In this document: positions 11,965-23,156 of the stretch, in pieces | Layout of the letters: every line of letters starts with the position of its first letter | Position numbering within the stretch: position 1 is the first letter of the stretch | Assembly (NCBI RefSeq): GCF_052857255.1 | Contig: NC_135507.1 | Span: forward strand, 72,820,330 to 72,884,329 | Source of the DNA: Amblyomma americanum | Taxonomy: Eukaryota; Arthropoda; Arachnida; Ixodida; Ixodidae | Length of the DNA stretch: 64,000 nt | Reading direction: 5' to 3' | Translations under genes and position numbers: made by a program | Notes under the pieces: model-generated | Database searches by the model: none | Told to the model about the DNA's origin: nothing | Seen by the model: only the letters and a program-made list of their open reading frames with translations

Positions 11965-12300
11965 CTGACCACCGCCGTGAGGCAAGGGAGTAAAAGATGA
12001 TACAGGTGCTTTAGTGTACAGCACCGGAATAATTTCGACCAATTGGGACCCGTATTGGTTATGGGATAGGTTCGCCTTATTCTGAATCTTGCTATTCTTG
12101 AAAGCAAGGAGGTTAAGGACGCTCCGCAAAGAGGGTGAACAGTTCCTTCAGGAATCTGCAACAGGCACCGACGTCGCTCAGCAGACGTTCGCTGTTTGAG
12201 TCTCAACTCGATTGAAACGCGTGTGCCGCAGCCGGATTCGAACCCGCGTACCCCGACTACGCAGCAGGGCGCTATAAACACTGAGCCACCGCGGCGAGTT
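11965..12300 (-). repeat. Degenerate Ruka-type SINE with tRNA-like head
   Basis: On the minus strand, CGCCGCGGTGGCTCAGTG followed by GGGTTCGAATCCGG forms the tRNA-like A and B boxes (12200-12297). The SINE core GGAATAATTTCGACCA (plus-strand sense) is at ~12023-12040. About 130 bases between head and core do not match other copies, so the element is either mutated or interrupted. The head is not a functional tRNA. Confidence 0.65.
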
Positions 12301-12848
12301 TGTCGTTTGGGAGGCGGACGGAGGGTAGCTCGTCATGGGGACCAGACGACTACGACTGTGCAAAACCAGAAGAACTCGGTTACAGATGTGGTGTTATTGT
12401 GTAAAGTTGTCATTTGAGAGTCATATTGCTCAGCTTATTCCTTAATGCGATTCTCCTGTCTTCTGACGTCCCCTACTGTACAGGCATTACGGTGCCAATT
12501 ATAGGCATCCTAATGCCTCAAAAAGTTCATTGCGAACGACTGCTGGATAATTTCGCTGAAACACGAAATATCTGCTCTTTTCATGCGAACCTACAAGGAC
12601 TGCCTCCATATTCCTGTTTGCGATGCTTTGTGAAGTGAATCATACCTTTGAAGCGTACCTAGTTTCCGCTTCTATTCGTTCCAGATGTCATGAATTTATT
12701 GTTGCGGTCTAATTTTAGCACTGAGGCATCAAGGCAATTTCGTCTTCGAATGAACGAATCCACTGCCCGAGTGTTTCAGTCACACACTGCGACAGCATTC
12801 TCCCTTCATTTGGGTGTCCATGAAACAAGGCTGGCGTTACTTTTTCAG

Positions 12849-12956
12849 GGCGGATTTGCGCACGTCTACGAGTTCATGGACAGAAAGGCGAACGTGGTGT
12901 ACGCAGGCAAAATCATCCCCAAGAGTCATCTTACATCGGACATTCTCTGGCAATAT
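12849..12956 (+). CDS. PLK-like exon 2 (rest of glycine loop, catalytic lysine)
   Basis: The acceptor TTTTTCAG is followed by 36 codons starting GGFAHVYEFMDRKANVVYAG. They contain the ATP-anchoring lysine in AGKIIPKS and end DILWQY before the donor GTGAGT. From KS to the αC glutamate, the joined exon 2/3 sequence has the same residue count as human PLK1 as I recall it, which supports this donor. The segment SDILWQY is more hydrophobic than the basic sequence usual at this place in PLKs. Confidence 0.85.
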
Positions 12957-14227
12957 GTGAGTTCCTATATCCATGCGCTTCGTCTTTTCTCTTTCTTTTC
13001 TGTTTGTAGAAATTTTCTTAATTGGACACTGAGAAGAAAAAAAATTGATTTCTTTTTGGCTTTTAGAGCCAGGGCTCTACTCCTAGCGGTACAACATCCT
13101 GTTTCGACGTGGATGAGGCAATTACCATAAATACCTCACGAGGTCAAACCGAACTTCACTGCTCGGTGGTATGTCCCACGCTCTAGTAGTATGACCACGG
13201 GATCACATGCCTATTGGGTATCTCACGTTGGCAGTTTATTTGACACAGTGGAGACCATGCTTAACAGGGCTTTCGATCGTATAACAAAGTTCAAGCCATG
13301 TTGAACCCCAGCCATTTTTTCTGACGACGCCGCTGCAGCGAGGCGGGCAGACGCTCCGAATCATGTGAAAACGAAAGTAACGAAGGTTGTCCTGCGGCAT
13401 AGGATTCGCGCGCAAGTTCAAAATTTGTGGCGCCGTCCAGCGAATGCAAAAGAAAGCTCGCGTGATCGCTGATTGGTTGTGTCTCCCTCTCGTCCTCCCA
13501 CCATATACCCCTGCCCGCGTTTACGCCAAAATGACGAGTCGTCAAAGCCAGCCGATTCGAAACCTAAACGTTTCGTGGATTTGGGCTTCGAGGCCGTATT
13601 CTATTATGATACATTAACCACTTTCGATTTCGAGTCCAGTTAGTTATCTCCAATTCGTCACTGTTGTTCAGTCATGCTGCTATCGCTTTTAAGCATCAGT
13701 GGAGAACTACCGAACCGTTTTCGCTGATATGGCGAGGTCCGGTCTCATATGAGCCAACGGTGACTACTAGGGACGCTTGAAGTACACGTCAATATCACAG
13801 AACAACAGTGACTATCGCGATAGGACCAAACAGATTCGATATGGATGGTGGGTTCATGGCCCCTGTGTGTCGATTTGTGCCCGTTTCTGAAGCTTATCTA
13901 ACCTCCATTTTCGTCGAAAGTAACAGCTTAACCTTAGGAGACTGCAATCTCTCCATTTCGTTTTGATGCTGCTGCCAATTTTCGTGCAACTTTCTATCTG
14001 CAAATGAGGGTCACAAGCAGGGGACAAAACTTACACCTCATTCCGGTAAACAAATATCAGTAGAGCCGTATGTTGAAAAGATTTCGCTCTAGTGGCCCAT
14101 TGCTTTTGCCATCGTAATGGGTTCTTTTTTTTCCTCTTCAGCGCAAGGGTTTATAATTATAACCACCAGCGCCTTTAGTCAACACCTTTTGCTTATTTTG
14201 CTTACGCTTAATACAACCTTTTGCGAG

Positions 14228-14230
<3 letters not shown>

Positions 14231-14279
<49 letters not shown>

Positions 14280-14281
14280 TT
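14231..14281. repeat. (TTTA)n microsatellite, 3' tail of the CR1 LINE
   Basis: About 12 copies of the tetranucleotide directly abut the 3' end of the LINE. CR1-group elements typically end in short tandem repeats rather than poly(A). Confidence 0.9.
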
Positions 14282-14350
14282 AGTTACCTGCATCGCCCCG
14301 CAGGGCATTACAGCAGGGGGGTACAGACTTACTTTATAGGTATAAAGCAA

Positions 14351-15453
14351 TTATTGCAGTGCATGGAAAAATGCTTCGTTAGATGTAATACATACAATGC
14401 TCGTTGGCAAACTGTTCCAGTCCCGAACAGTTCTAACAAAAAAAGAATAACGCAAGACGTCACCCTTGCAAGAAAATTCTTTGACCTTCAAGCAGTGTTC
14501 CAGTCGCTTTGATATATAATGAGGTGCCTGGATATATTGTTCGCGGTTTATGCCAGTTTTTGAATAATAAATCTCATGGAAAAATTTCAATCTGATGTAC
14601 CTTCTACGGTCCTTCAACTCTTGCCAGTTAAGTTTTCGTTTGCTTTCCGTCATACTAACTTGCCAATTATAATTACCAAGAACAAATCTAACTGCCCTAT
14701 TCTGAATTTTCTCTGATTTTCCTACACACTCAGATGTGTGTGGGTCCCAGCAAACACATCCATATTCAAGTATGGAGCGTACATAACTGAAATAGAGCTG
14801 TGTTTTTAAGTTACTTGGTAAATGGCTAAAATTCCGCCGTAGAAAACCCAAACGTGACGCTGCCTTAGTCGTAATATAATTAATGTGCTTATTCCATCGT
14901 AAGTCCGATGTAAAAAAGACGCCTAGATATTTAAATGACTTGCTTATGTTGAGAGTAAAAACATTCTTTCTATACCTATACGGATGATTAGCACGTTTTC
15001 TTGTGAAGGTGACGTGAACAGTTTTGTTTATATTTAAGGACATGTCCCAACGTACACACCAGTCTGCCACAGTATCTAAATCAGTTTGCAGGATTTGTGA
15101 ATCAGAAGTGGAATTTACTACTCTGTAAACAACACAATCATCGGCAAACATCCTGAATAAAGACTGTATGCCAACTGAAATATCATTAATATACAGCAAA
15201 AACAAAGTGGTCCCAATACTGAGCCTTGAGGAACTCCCGACGTAACTGGTGCATACTGTGAAGAAATACCGTTCAGAACAACAGCCTGCCTTCGTAACGA
15301 CAGATATTCTGCAATCCACGCAATTACTTTACAATCCAGGTTATACGCTTTCAATTTGGAGAGAAGAAGACTGTGCGCGACAACATCAAATGCTTTGCAG
15401 AAATCCAAGAAAACGCAGTCCACAATTTGTTGCGTATCGATTGCCGATGCCAA
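14351..15453 (-). mobile_element. CR1 LINE ORF2: reverse transcriptase core to C-terminus (frameshifted)
   Basis: Two overlapping frames make up the palm and thumb. The first (15453-15118) has VFLDFCKAFDVVAHSLLL and SGVPQGSVLGPL. After a frameshift near 15200 the second (to 14351) has LFLLYINDIS, the catalytic box FADD in place of YADD, then FKYLGVFFTSDLRWNKHINY and WDPHTSECVGKSEKIQNRAV. The catalytic aspartates are kept. The single shift between the two frames is enough to inactivate this copy. Confidence 0.9.
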
Positions 15454-15514
15454 ATTATGAACGAACTCTACCAGCTGCGTACTGCAGGAAAATCCACGCC
15501 TGAAACCATGTTGA

Positions 15515-16735
15515 CTAGTGCATAGGAGATTGTGTTTGGTGATGGGCCATAACGCAACTATATATTACATGCTCCATAATTTTACAGGTTATGCTGGTTA
15601 AGGAAACGGGTCTGTAGTTCTGAACGGAGTTTCGCATACCACTCTTATGTATAGGCACGACACGCGCTACCTTCCAATCAGCAGGCAAGTCGGTTTTATT
15701 GAGAGACTTCTGGAACAGCCGGGTGAAATACAGACATAATGTATCCGCACAATTCCTTAAAATTGCGGCAGGAATGTCATCAGGGCCACAAGCCTTAGCC
15801 TGATTCAAATCCTTCAATAATTTATGCACACCGTCAACACAAAAAGTAACTTCCGGCATGCAATCTATTTCAAGAGGTAATGCAAAACAGACAGAACGTG
15901 AACTAGGTAGCAAAAACACAGATGAAAAATAACGGCTAAACATTTCAACTTTCGCCTCATCATCATGGATGATTATCTCATCATTTTTCAGAGCAGGTAC
16001 TGAGCTGTCATCCTTACCATTACGCTTCACATATCTCCAAAGTTCTTTGGTATCTCTGACAAGTTTTTCTCCTAAATTCGAAAAATACAAGTCTTTAGCG
16101 ATGTGAGACTTCTGTCTGAATTCATTTTTTATTCTTTTCAGCAAGGCCAAACACTCTGCCGATTTAGACAACTTGTATCTTCGATACATTCGTCGCTGTC
16201 TGCGAACAAAAGCACGTAACTCGGTGTTAAACCAGGGTTTATCTCGAGCTCTCTTACTTGATATAACGCTTGATGGAATAAAAGCTTCACGTAATTCGAA
16301 CAATTTCTGTTTGAATGTATTCCATAGCTGTTCGATATTTAAGTTATCCGCGAGTTCATCAAAAGTTGGAAAGAATGAATCGAAAGCAGCGCTAATCGCC
16401 TCGTAGTTGGCCCTGCTGTAGACATAAATCTTTCGCCTAGGTGGTTTTGCAACCTTCACATAGTGAACTAATAAATCTGCTAGAATAATATTGTGGTCGC
16501 TCAAACCAGGCAACACTTGTACATTGCATACAACATCAGGCACGTTACACAGCAAGAGGTCGAGTACGTGACCAGTTCCGTCCGTTCGTGATGGCTCATG
16601 CACATACTGACAAAAGGTGTTGGAATCTAAAACGTCAAAAAAAGTTGAGTATAGATTCCCTCGAGCTATATCTCTTGGTTCGTCAGCTGACCAGTCAATG
16701 TCCGGAAGGTTAAAGTCCCCCCTAAAACAAGGCAT
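15515..16735 (-). mobile_element. CR1 LINE ORF2: endonuclease C-terminal half and RT N-terminus (406 codons open)
   Basis: The frame starts in the endonuclease (GDFNLPDIDWS; later LPGLSDHNIIL, the SDH catalytic box). It crosses the linker (KPWFNTELRAFVRRQRRMYR) and enters the reverse transcriptase (KACGPDDIPAAILRNCADTL, VARVVPIHKSGMRNSVQNYR, PVSLTSI). It is open for 406 codons, the longest uninterrupted frame in the window. It is separated from the rest of ORF2 on both sides by frameshifts. Confidence 0.92.
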
Positions 16736-17078
16736 TCAGTGTTAATGGTTTCAAGAAAATGAGATAAGCCAACTAGCGGCTTTACAGAAGGACCAGGAGG
16801 CCTGTAAAATGACCCAAGAACCATTGCTTTCCCGTTCGGCAGTCGTACTTTGCAAACATCCAATTCAGTTTCACTATCAGAGAATTCCATTTGAGCGCAC
16901 GGGACACTTTTATGGACCAAAATAAACACTCCTCCGCCACGTGCACAACGGTCGCGACGAAAACACTCTTACGTGTCAGGAAATATTTCAGCGCTTGAGA
17001 TGGTCGGATCGAGCCACTATTCTGTTCCCAAAACAAAGGTCGGTTGGACGGTACGAAGAAGAAAGTGATAGTCATCAA
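16666..17078 (-). mobile_element. CR1 LINE ORF2: endonuclease middle part, frameshifted and 5'-deleted
   Basis: Overlapping frames carry GVFILVHK-like sequence, then ETELDVCKVRLPNGKAMVLG and SFYRPPGPSV, the usual middle of an apurinic-type LINE endonuclease. The N-terminal catalytic part with N and E motifs is not found between here and the ORF1 stop at 17152, so several hundred bases seem to be deleted. Confidence 0.8.
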
Positions 17079-17151
17079 CTTTATTTTTTATACTGCGGCA
17101 ATTGATTGACAAAATGCTGACTGGGCACATCGCAGAATGAACAGTGGTTTG

Positions 17152-18203
17152 TCATTGTTCCCGTACGGTGCCGGCTTTACTGTCCCATTGGAAACGCCTA
17201 CTACCCAAATGAAGCGTATCATATTTCAGAACTGCTTTCACGCCTTTTTCGCCATTTTGTTTGGCATAATCCCATAATTTCTTTCTGTTATCACGGAGAG
17301 TACGGGAAAAGTCTTCAGATATAGCAATACTGGATCCCTTGAGCTTGAATGCATTTGCAAGCACAGCCTGGCGGTCTTTAAAGGAATTGAAGCGCACAAT
17401 GATAGGCCGATTTTTTCCTTGGGAGAATTTACCCAGCCTATGAGCAAATTCAATAGACACGGAAGACAATTCCAGCTTCTCAGTGCACTGACTTATGATA
17501 AGCTCCTCAGACTTGGCTGCCGTCTCACTGTCATCAGAATCAGTTAAGCCGTAAAAAATCAAATTATTACGCCTTCCACGATTTTAAAATCGTCTATTTT
17601 TGCAATCATGCTTGTCAGAACATCATGATCTTTTCGTTGTTGATCTTCAACATTGGCTAGAGCTGTTTCAATTGCGTCAATTTTTCCTAACTTAGTTTCC
17701 AATACAACAAGCCGGGCTTTTACGTCAGTTACGTCCGTGGTAAGCTGCGATAACTTGGAAAGAATTGTGGTTTGACCATTCAACAGCTCTTGAAATTGTT
17801 CAGCTGTTGCTGGGCCAGGGTTACTCTCAATATCCCCGCCACAAAGCAACAAGATTAGCAGATAAAACGCTGGGCTACGAAAAACTGAAAAATGTCTCTT
17901 AACATACAGACCATTTGACAACACAAAACCGCGTGGCTTACAGAAAAAAGTAAGATAAGGCATTTGGGGTGGAACCGGCAAAATGTAGCGCGACGGTTTC
18001 AAAGGGTGAAAAAGACCAACCTGCGTGAGCAGTAGAGAGCTTGTAAGGGTCACCGCCATCTCGCCGGTTCCACGCCCCATCGTTACAGTGCTGCTCCGAT
18101 GCTTTTGTAGCCGACACTTGGCAGCGTCGACGCCCACTTGGCAATGTTGCCAGCTCGGAATCACAAACTGTTCAAATTCGTCGCTGGCTGGGCACTGTTG
18201 CAA
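17152..18203 (-). mobile_element. CR1 LINE ORF1 (RNA-binding protein), one frameshift
   Basis: The upstream frame (18203-17559) has a hydrophobic segment then a 2A-like motif at residues ~113-131. After that comes a heptad-like region (LLNGQTTILSKLSQLTTDV) suggestive of a coiled coil. A one-base frameshift near 17565 separates it from the downstream frame (17562-17152), which carries NLIFYGLTDSD, EFAHRLGKFSQGKNRPIIVR and FSRTLRDNRKKLWDYAKQNG. These are features of L1-ORF1-type RNA-binding domains. ORF1 proteins coat element RNA. The sequence before the 2A motif resembles a leader that the 2A would release. Confidence 0.85.
17811..17834 (-). other. 2A-like translational recoding motif (DIESNPGP)
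   Basis: On the minus strand, codons for G-G-D-I-E-S-N-P-G-P follow a leucine-rich run (YLLILLLC). This fits the consensus D-(V/I)-E-x-N-P-G-P, in which ribosomes skip the final Gly-Pro bond. 2A-like motifs are known near the N-terminus of ORFs in some non-LTR retrotransposons. Here it would separate a ~130-residue hydrophobic leader from the ORF1 RNA-binding protein. Confidence 0.82.
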
Positions 18204-18213
18204 TTCGAACTAA

Positions 18214-18354
<141 letters not shown>

Positions 18355-18882
18355 TAACATTCCTGCTCCTCGGTGGTTCCCGTTTCCACTTATTTTCTTT
18401 GCATTTATTGGAAAACGTTCCTAATGTTCTCAGGGTTCGTTTTTATTTCGTTTCATTGTGCTCATGTTCCCAAAACAACTCAGGCTATGAAGGACGTTGT
18501 AGCGGAGGCCTCCGGAATAATTTAGACGACCTTGCATTACGTTACTCGATTATGTATTTGGTTGTTTATTTCTTTCGGCAATTTTTGCGAGAAAGGGCAC
18601 GTCCCGTTCTCCAATCATAATTTAAGGCATAGCCAAAAATTTAAAAGTGATTTTATTGTTTTCAGAACGGTCATTTATTATTGTGATGCCTTCATGTGGG
18701 CACTGTTTCTTGCAGCAAGAAAAACAATTAACTGAATGAAGCCTTCTCCAGACTGGAGTGCGCCAGAGTCGTCATGTCCCAGTCTAAAACCTGAAGGAAT
18801 CCGATCTTTTTTGGTGATGTTCTTTGGAGTGTCTGACCTTCAAAGTTCTTCCCCAAGCTTCATTAACGCATTTTTTTTCCAG

Positions 18883-19196
18883 TCTCTGGAGGAGATGCAC
18901 CGGCCCAGAGGATGGCGGTCCGAATCAGAGGTGCGGTATTTAATGCGCAAGCTGCTCCACGCCTGCGAGTACCTGGTGCAGGAGCACGTAATCCACCGAG
19001 ACCTGAAGCCCGGAAACCTGCTCCTGACCAAACACTCGCAACTCAAGGGGGCCGACTTCGGACTCGCCACCCGCGTCCCCTACTCGTGGCAACTCAAGAG
19101 GTCCATCTGCGGCACCACCAACTACATGGCCCACGAGATGCTGACCCAGAAGGGCTACAGCTACGAAGCGGACATCTGGGCCATCGGGTGCATCAT
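18883..19196 (+). CDS. PLK-like exon 4 (catalytic loop, DFG, activation segment)
   Basis: After TTTTTTTTCCAG, 104 codons plus two bases start SLEEMHRPRG and include HVIHRDLKPGNLLL, GADFGLATRV, ICGTTNYMAHEML and DIWAIGCI. The catalytic HRD, lysine and DFG are intact. Changes from the family: the phosphorylated T-loop threonine aligns with serine, GTPNY reads GTTNY, and APE reads AHE. The APE change removes a highly conserved proline and could weaken folding or activity. The exon ends in phase 2 at CAT followed by GTGAAT. Confidence 0.93.
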
Positions 19197-19841
19197 GTGA
19201 ATCTCACCTGATGATTGCGCAGAACTATGTGCAACTGTTTACAAGTTGATGCTTACGAAGACAGCTCGATGCACATCGCACAGGTGGACCCGTTTGTAAA
19301 TGTATAAGTTGGAGTGTTTAATGTCGGAAATGTGAATATAAAAACTGGCAAATCCTCGCCTATCTTGCCTGGTGGGAACAATAACGAGGGAATAAATTAT
19401 GGCCGTGGCATTAATATTTTAAACGGGCGAAGCAAATCGGGCCAGAGTTGAGGGCGGTGGTGGGTGTTAAATCATATGTCAAGAAAGTACGGTTGAAAAC
19501 CTGTTGGCGTGATTCTCATTTACGCAACCGGGTATACGTATCTTCCAGGCAGGACAGTAACGATTGGTGCAGAGAAAATATTATCCGTAAAATTGCTATA
19601 AGCTTCCTCTTCATGTTCAAAAAATATGATCATGCACTTCACGTTCAAAACCGGACACTTACGTGCATATCGAGCGTCGTTTTCCCGCAGTTACGTTACC
19701 ATTTCGTGGCGCTTGGCCGGTAGGGGTGTCGTAGCATGGCTGTGCCCGCACTGCTTCAAGCTGTGTCATGCTGAGATGTTGGCCGCCACAGAGTGCGCGG
19801 ATTAAAGCGGACACTAAGAGACCGCAAACTGCTTTCCGCCG

Positions 19842-20041
19842 GTACAAGCTGCTAGTGGGGCGTCCCCCTGTCGATTCGCCGTCGAACGCGGAGACCGTAG
19901 TCAGAATCAAGAGGAATAAATTCGAGATCGCCTCGACTGTCTCACCCGAAGCGAGCGCCCTCATCCGATGGATTCTCCAACCAGAGCCCGCTAGGCGGCC
20001 GAGCATCGAAGCCATCATGTACCACGAGTTCATGATGAAAG
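19842..20041 (+). CDS. PLK-like exon 5 (C-lobe), expected acceptor mutated
   Basis: The exon completes the split Met codon and encodes YKLLVGRPP, IASTVSPEASALIRWILQPE and PARRPSIEAIMYHEFMMKG, the PLK C-lobe. Homology places the exon start at 19842, but the two bases before it are CG, not AG. An upstream AG at 19819-19820 would keep the frame and add seven residues (PQTAFRR, with Met changed to Ile), so the gene might still be spliced. The donor at 20042 (GTAGGC) is good and leaves phase 1. Confidence 0.85.
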
Positions 20042-21120
20042 GTAGGCTTCATCTTGAATCTCTGTCTGTGTCTCTGTGGGCTGTACTCTTTCAATCATGG
20101 TTCGTTTTTATTTTTTGTACACAAAATAGCTATAAGTTACGTTCGGCGAATAGGCTGAGCTTATTGCCACAGTAATTTGGGATTGTTCGGCAGAGGTCGT
20201 GTACGAGCGGAGGCCTGTGCGTGCTGTCACCACGTGCACGTGACACTATGTAAAAGCGCAACTTTACGCACCGATCATTATTTACTCTCGTGGCAGCTAA
20301 TTGAAGAGAACACGAAATTTAGCGTTGAAAGAACACGAAACGAAAAATTGTGTCTTGCTAGAGGTCGTTGCCAGAATGACAAATTTCTCTTTTCGCGCGT
20401 AAGAACTGATCCGGCCCGTACCAACGCCGAGGAAAGCAGCCCGTTGTCTGTTGCCTTGTCTGTTCCCAGCTGGCCTAGCGCGAGCGCTCCGTCTCTCGGC
20501 ACTGCCTGCTCATCGTCGTCTTCCATGTAGCACGAAATGTGCTTTCGCACTAATACGAATGTATCATTTATTATATGTAGCTTTTTCGTTCGCTTTAGCA
20601 GAAACGATCTTGGTCGCGATAAAATACTGTTGATATGAAAATTTCTCACATGATAAGTGTGTTTGTTGCAGGCTGATGCAACAACTTTTATTCACTGAAC
20701 AGAATTTTATGGCTTTGGCTCGCAAGCACAAAATCTTCGGCATCAACTTCGTGTCGTTTTCCTTTGTCCGTGATATAATTCACGTTGGGAAGAACGGCTG
20801 TGCATAATACAGGCACACAAAACGATCAATGCCAGCAAGGACACAACATATACCTGTAACCGTAGAAATCGAAAAAAGTGAAATGGGTTTTGTGTGCATG
20901 GCAACACGAAAAAATAGTTTCTGCATGGGGAAACATTCAGTGCGTATTGCAACTGAACGTGAGTGCAGCCGGCCTCTATACACTTGTTACGGTTTGTGAG
21001 ACGCGCAGCGCCTTACTCGTATCATGCGATGCAGGCTTTGCAGAGTTGTCAGCATGGATTACTGTTGCAGGCCGATTTTAAAGGGTTTCGAATGGGGCCT
21101 TACTGAGCTGCATATCAGAA

Positions 21121-21503
21121 ATTTCGTTTGAAACAGGTCAGCGCTAAAAAAGACAAACACGGCGAGAGAACGGCGACACAAGGAATGAGCGCTACTAACA
21201 ACTCGTTTTATTTTTCGCTTCAGGGAAAGTATTTAAAGCCTTGTCACATCATATCATGCACACAGCCAGGGGCGTCAACATTTTTTTCATATCAAAAAAG
21301 TTAAGATATATATCTTAACACAGCAAGCTAGAAAGAGCCAGTAATCGACAGCGTGAATAACAGAAAAGGAAAAAGGAAGAAACGAACAGGACTAAAAAAA
21401 AATTTATCAGTTATTTTTCAACGCGTCTCTAGAAATGCCCGCTCCGCAGAGAACAACATATTGAGGCATCGCTCACACACTGATCTCGTTTTTTGTTTAT
21501 GTG
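21121..21503. repeat. Left inverted terminal repeat of the Penelope-like element
   Basis: Matches the reverse complement of 23149-23526. It contains an internal palindrome (GTTAAGATATATATCTTAAC, ~21299-21319). Confidence 0.9.
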
Positions 21504-21617
21504 GAAAGCTTCCAGCAAGACTCCGGATGTTCTGCTTGCGCTTCTGCCTAGTACCTTAGCCTCGTTAAATCGTGGCACACATTTGCACTCCAGAACATGC
21601 GAAACCAAGTTCGCCAG

Positions 21618-22367
21618 CTAGTCTTTTACCCTCAAGTTCTTTGCATGTTCCCTTAAACTATCGTTAAGGCAACGCCCCGTTTGCCCGACATTGCAACTTC
21701 CGCAGGAAAGGGGGATCATATACATCTCTTCTAGAGCACATCCGACATAGGCTACTTCATGTTTAGTTTTGCATCCACGCTCACGTTCGCCGCAAATGCG
21801 CGAGCACAGCTTCGCCAGCTTATTTGGCGCCGAGAACACAAGTGGCACGTTGTGCCTGCTGGCCACTTTTTTGAGGTTATGCGACACCTTATGTACATAA
21901 GGTATCACCTCAGGCATTGTCTTCGCGCGTTCCGCGTCAGCCATTTTTTGTCGGGCACCAGACTTCTTTAGGAGGGTTTCAGCAATGGCCACTATTATCG
22001 AGCAAGGGAAGCCTGCAGCCAGAAGGCGGTTGACCTGATTATTAAAGCTAGCATGCATTTGGTGTGGACACGACCTGCGAAGCGCAGATTCCAGACAAAG
22101 CGAAGCAATAGCTCTTTTCACAGTCTTAGAATGATTTGAGTCGTAGGGCAATAGCTCTTTGTTAGCACGCGGGAAATAGGCCCAGCAGGTATCTCCTTTG
22201 CACAACCTCAGCCTCAGATCGAAGAAACGTAACTCGCTGTTGTCAGGAATTTCATGGGTAAAACTCAGGCCTTTACCATGCTTCTCAAATGTTCTTAGGA
22301 CCTGTTGGATGGAGTCTGCGAATGTGGAGTCATTAGTGGCTTTTAAAAGAATTAAAAAATCGTCTGC
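21618..22367 (-). mobile_element. Penelope-like element: RT thumb, connector and GIY-YIG endonuclease
   Basis: The frame continues in phase from the stop at 22368-22370. It starts with ADDFLILLKATN and passes through a Lys/Arg-rich connector. It ends in a GIY-YIG-type module: EMYMIPLSCGSCNVGQTGRC followed by LREHAKN. The YIG tyrosine position reads Asn. The usual cysteine/histidine-containing tail beyond REH is absent because the frame stops at 21618. GIY-YIG nucleases nick target DNA for Penelope integration. Confidence 0.88.
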
Positions 22368-23156
22368 TTATCTGAAGACCTTTAAAACAGGGCCACCAAT
22401 AAAATCTTGATCCAAAAGGCGATCAATACATGCTAAAAAAATGTGACACAAAATTGGCTCCACACATGAACATTTACAAACACCATTACGCTGAAGAAAA
22501 GGTTGCTTGTTAAAAGAGATAAAAGTGACGCTGAGATAAAATTCTAAAAGCTTAAAAAAATTGTCAAGGGACATACCAGCTGAAGACTGAAAGGAAATTT
22601 CGCCAGTAACTTCAACAGATTCTTTCACAGCAACTAAAAGTTCGGCTTGAGGAACTGAATAAAACAAATCCTCGACATCAACAGAAAATGCGTAACCGAC
22701 CTGGCTATTGTCCTCAATGTAATCTGACACATTTTGGGACTTCTTTGTCTCGAAGGGATCATCCACCTTGATCACCGAGAGCTTCTTTAAAAGGAACCGG
22801 CTAGCACATTGCTGCCATGAGCCATTTTCGCTGATGATCGTTCTGAAGGGTATTTCAGGCTTGTGAGTCTTAGCCGTGAAGAAGACGTTCAAGCAGTTGC
22901 CTCTGCATTTACTAATATCATTAGCTAAAGAAAACAGATTGAGGTCCTTGCAAAAATCCATGAACTTAGTTTTAACGCGAACATCGCTTTTTCTCACAGG
23001 TGCAAAGTTCTTTTCCACAGCTTGCAGTGCTTTTTCTTTGTAGGCTTGTTGTTTAATGACGACGAATGCCCCATCTTTGTCAGCTTGTAGCAAGACGATT
23101 TGTTTATCTTTGAAATATTTAACAATTTCATCTAAAACACACATAAACATAAACAA
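22368..23156 (-). mobile_element. Penelope-like element: reverse transcriptase N-terminal part, stop in catalytic box
   Basis: A 262-codon frame carries LQADKDGAFVVIKQQAYKEK, FTAKTHKPEIPFRTIISENG, FSVDVEDLFYSVPQ (first catalytic Asp region) and EPILCHIFLACIDRL. It ends with FR followed by a TAA (22368-22370) exactly where the tyrosine of Y-A-D-D belongs; A-D-D follows directly in the same frame. The copy therefore looks disabled by one premature stop in an otherwise open pol gene. Confidence 0.9.

Larger units (their letters stand above)
5694..12848 (+). other. PLK-like intron 1 (7.2 kb), host to several transposon pieces
   Basis: The intron is bounded by a good GTATGT donor and a TTTTTCAG acceptor. 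It contains Penelope-type repeats (6586, 6998-7395, 11425), an I-clade LINE piece (7494-7922) and a degenerate SINE (11965-12300). The stretches 5694-6585, 7923-10150, 10600-11424 and 12301-12848 hold nothing I can name apart from short homopolymers (poly-G at 10785-10798). Confidence 0.75.
14230..18205 (-). mobile_element. Nearly full-length CR1-type LINE, antisense in PLK-like intron 2
   Basis: The element reads leftward: ORF1 (~18203-17152), endonuclease (~17000-16400), reverse transcriptase (~16000-14900), the C-terminal region ending in VRTVRDWNSLP, then a tetranucleotide tail at 14231-14281. It fills most of the 5.3-kb intron 2, and its 5' end lies about 28 bases from the exon 3 acceptor. 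ORF2 has several frameshifts and the N-terminal half of the endonuclease appears to be deleted. No clear target-site duplication is seen, which is common for CR1 elements. Family role: target-primed reverse transcription of its own RNA. Confidence 0.9.

Noticed and set aside
12196..12300. Functional tRNA gene
   Set aside because: A and B boxes are present, but the sequence is the head of a SINE and has no complete cloverleaf with a matched acceptor stem.
14117..14512. 131-codon plus-strand frame with an Ile/Tyr/Leu/Phe repeat
   Set aside because: It reads across the TTTA microsatellite and the antisense strand of the CR1 LINE.
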